From contig JAMWET010003062.1 in NCBI GenBank assembly GCA_024036415.1, positions 514,001-578,000 on the forward strand: a stretch of 64,000 nucleotides of DNA, in the 5' to 3' direction. The translations under genes and the position numbers were made by a program. A model generated the notes under the pieces. That model ran no database searches. It saw nothing but the letters and a program-made list of their open reading frames with translations, and was not told where the DNA came from. Below are positions 61,601 to 64,000 of the stretch, one piece after another (position 1 is the stretch's first letter; each line of letters begins with the position of its first letter). Source of the DNA: Prochilodus magdalenae (Eukaryota > Chordata > Actinopteri > Characiformes > Prochilodontidae).

Positions 61601-64000
61601 AACATCAGTCACGCCTACCATGTTGGTATACCTTGTAGACACGAGAGACTAGAGAGGCTCTTTTTCCATGCAAGACGTGTGGGCCGTCATTAGTCCTTTA
61701 GGTTGGCAGGCTAATCCTAACCTTACACTGACGCTGTGTTGAGAGAGGGAGAGTTACTAAAAAATTGACTGTCAAAATATTATATTGCTTTTACCTTGCA
61801 TTACTTCTAACACAGATAATTGCACTCATAGATAAACCTATATTGTATACCAGCACACACATTGGCATTAAAAATGTTTATGTGCACACAGTACACATCT
61901 GAGTATTTGTATTAAAAGCTCTGTAACTAAATATTTAAGATCATAGAAAGCACCACTTTTAATTCTTGGAATGAACTGCATTTTTGAAATGCAAAACACT
62001 TCTCTGTAAATGCAGAATGCAGGTTTTCTTGCAATAACTCTTAGAAAAATGGTGATTGCCCATTGATACTGGAATGTTGCAGCCCTTCAGAAAAGTGTGC
62101 AATGTAATAAAATAGCGTAAATATTGTAGACAATTATTTAAAAATTATTTATCAAAATGTAAGTTTTCTTTTGTGCCCTGGAACATAATTTAGCTTTTGA
62201 ATGAGTTTAAATGTTTGGTTACAGCATTGGATAATCGCTCGACCATGATCACTACTATTAAATTCGACCAGATAAGAGACTGTGACGAAACTGTGAAATG
62301 TTAAACTCAAAAAAGATACAAAATTTATTTCTTAAATGTCTGTTACAAGCTTTGATTGTTGATGAACATTAGTGTGACTCTGTATTACCATTATGTACAC
62401 ATGGGGTCTTCCATTGACAGGCTGATGAAAATGATTAAATATTGATAATAATCCAAAAAGAGATTTAAAAAAAAAAAATTTTTTATCACATTTTTCATCA
62501 ATCTTGGCAAACTGTGATGCATACTGTTTACTGTGAAATGTCTTGGAGTATTGTGATGCTATGTTTTTTGTTTTTTTTGTTTTTTTTAAATATAGATCAC
62601 TTGCCTCAAACTTTGAAAATCCCAACACCTAATAAACTTGTACCGGTAAAGCATACGTTAACATGCTAATAGGGTACAGTAACACTGTTGCTGTCGATGC
62701 TGTGCCAAAAATGATCTACTGACTAGATGTTATGTGGACTTGTTTGTGCTCGTAGGGTCGTGGCAGTATTCGTTTTTTTGTTACTACAGTGATAAAGCAA
62801 CATAACCGTGTAGTTTGGCAGGTTACCCCAGCACTCCTCCCAGCACTTCCCCCAGCACTCCTGTTTTGCAGTGTTCCCAGTGAGAACATGATGGAGCTCT
62901 CCTAAACGCAGCTGTAGTGGCAAACATGCTCTGCAAATCTCCATGCAAATCTCCATGAAAATTCTACATTCAATAGTGCACGGCCGTTTGGGGGGTCACA
63001 GATATCGAGAATGTGTCATTTTGGCCACGTGCAACCTTGTGCCACTTGGAGTGTATTCCAAACTATTAGCACTTTTAAACTCTTAGCTACAATTTTAGCA
63101 GACATACAAATACACAATGTGCGCAGACTCTTTTAAAGAACAGTTTAGGCTTGAGGTAGGTTATAAGCAAGAGATGTTTTAAGATTATATTTAAACACAG
63201 AATAGTGAGCATTATAATGAGAACACTTTAAACTCATGTAGATGATATCACTGCCAGTCTTGTAGATAAACAGATCTCAGTAATGTTGTAGTTTAGTCTT
63301 TATTCGCTCACTATCAGAGAGCTTCTGGTAATGTAGTGAACTCACGTCAAGCATGTTGAATGATGGTAAATCAGCTTTGATTGAAAAACAAAAAGCAGAC
63401 AGAAGTAATGGTAGTGAGCTCCACACCAATCTAATGTTCATTTGCATGCTGTTTAGTATACTGTATATTTGTATGTATAAAAACAACACTGTTGCCACTG
63501 TGTTAGTGGTTGTTGGACTAACCAATGTTTTATACTTCTTAAATCATATTTAAGTCCTAGGGGGGAAAGAAAAGTTTCAAGAGCTGTTTATGACCCAAAA
63601 TCCTGTGAGTCCTTCAGTGAGGACTTGTTTAAACTAAGCTTACACTTGGCTAACTTTCCTAGTTGTGAGAGAGGCTTCTGAAAAAGAAATAATAAATATG
63701 TAGACTAGTGTTGAGTGTCCTCAGTGATGTGTTAATACATTTAATTAAAAAGAAATAATCAGAGCCTTTAAATCATCCCAATCTCTATTCTACATAATGT
63801 GTTGCTATAACCTTTCTGCCAATTAACTCCAGCGTGCCAGATTAGGTAATAAAAAATTAAACTAAAGCTCGAACTAGACACAAGCCAAGGAGGTGTGCTA
63901 AGTGGCGTAACCTAGCCTGTGAGAAATCATGTCTGAGCCCAGAGTGAACAGTTGTGTCTCTCTCGGTTGGAGTGGGCAGTATGGCAAAATATAACTTCAG
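58628..64000 (+). other. fam20b intron, no exon seen
   Basis: The sequence was searched by eye for the next fam20b exon without success. It is AT-rich, with short poly-A/T runs near 62470 and 62570, and holds no recognised gene or RNA. Confidence 0.6.

Overview
The window is vertebrate nuclear DNA, almost certainly from a ray-finned (teleost) fish. It has intron-split genes with GT-AG borders and long AT-rich introns. It is dense in dinucleotide microsatellites. It also carries many short DNA-transposon remnants (hAT, Tc1-like, foldback) and tRNA-derived SINEs of kinds common in teleosts, perhaps an otophysan such as a catfish or characin. Three protein-coding genes can be supported; all are recognised by protein similarity recalled from the vertebrate families, not by a search.

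Left part (1-26036). The first coding exon of angptl1 (angiopoietin-like 1) lies on the minus strand at 5441-6239. Its remaining exons, including the fibrinogen-like domain, must lie beyond the left edge. The rest of this part is non-coding, most likely one large ralgps2 intron with angptl1 nested in it on the opposite strand, as in human 1q25.

Middle (26037-40565). Twelve consecutive plus-strand coding exons of ralgps2 (a Ral guanine-nucleotide exchange factor with PH domain and SH3-binding motif) run in one unbroken frame from the end of the RasGEF domain to the stop codon. They comprise 1151 coding bases and 382 whole codons before the stop. The earlier exons with most of the GEF domain are not in the window. 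Two PH-domain exons have long (GT)n tracts close upstream of their acceptors, and an (AC)n tract follows the second one. This is the most interesting regulatory layout I see.

Right part (about 47.7-64 kb). The 5' end of fam20b (glycosaminoglycan xylosylkinase) is on the plus strand: a probable non-coding first exon ending at 48200, a probable extra non-coding exon at 57292-57379, and the first coding exon with its ATG at 58251 and donor at 58628. The catalytic exons lie beyond the right edge.

The order ralgps2 (with angptl1 inside) then fam20b matches the human chromosome 1q25 block, which supports all three names. I found no bacterial-type system, CRISPR array, rRNA or true tRNA gene. The unusual content is structural: repeats that may steer ralgps2 splicing, an hAT element with a perfect 8-base target duplication, a nearly 500-base AT/GT tract containing an inverted repeat, and a polypyrimidine tract followed by a run of 22 G.
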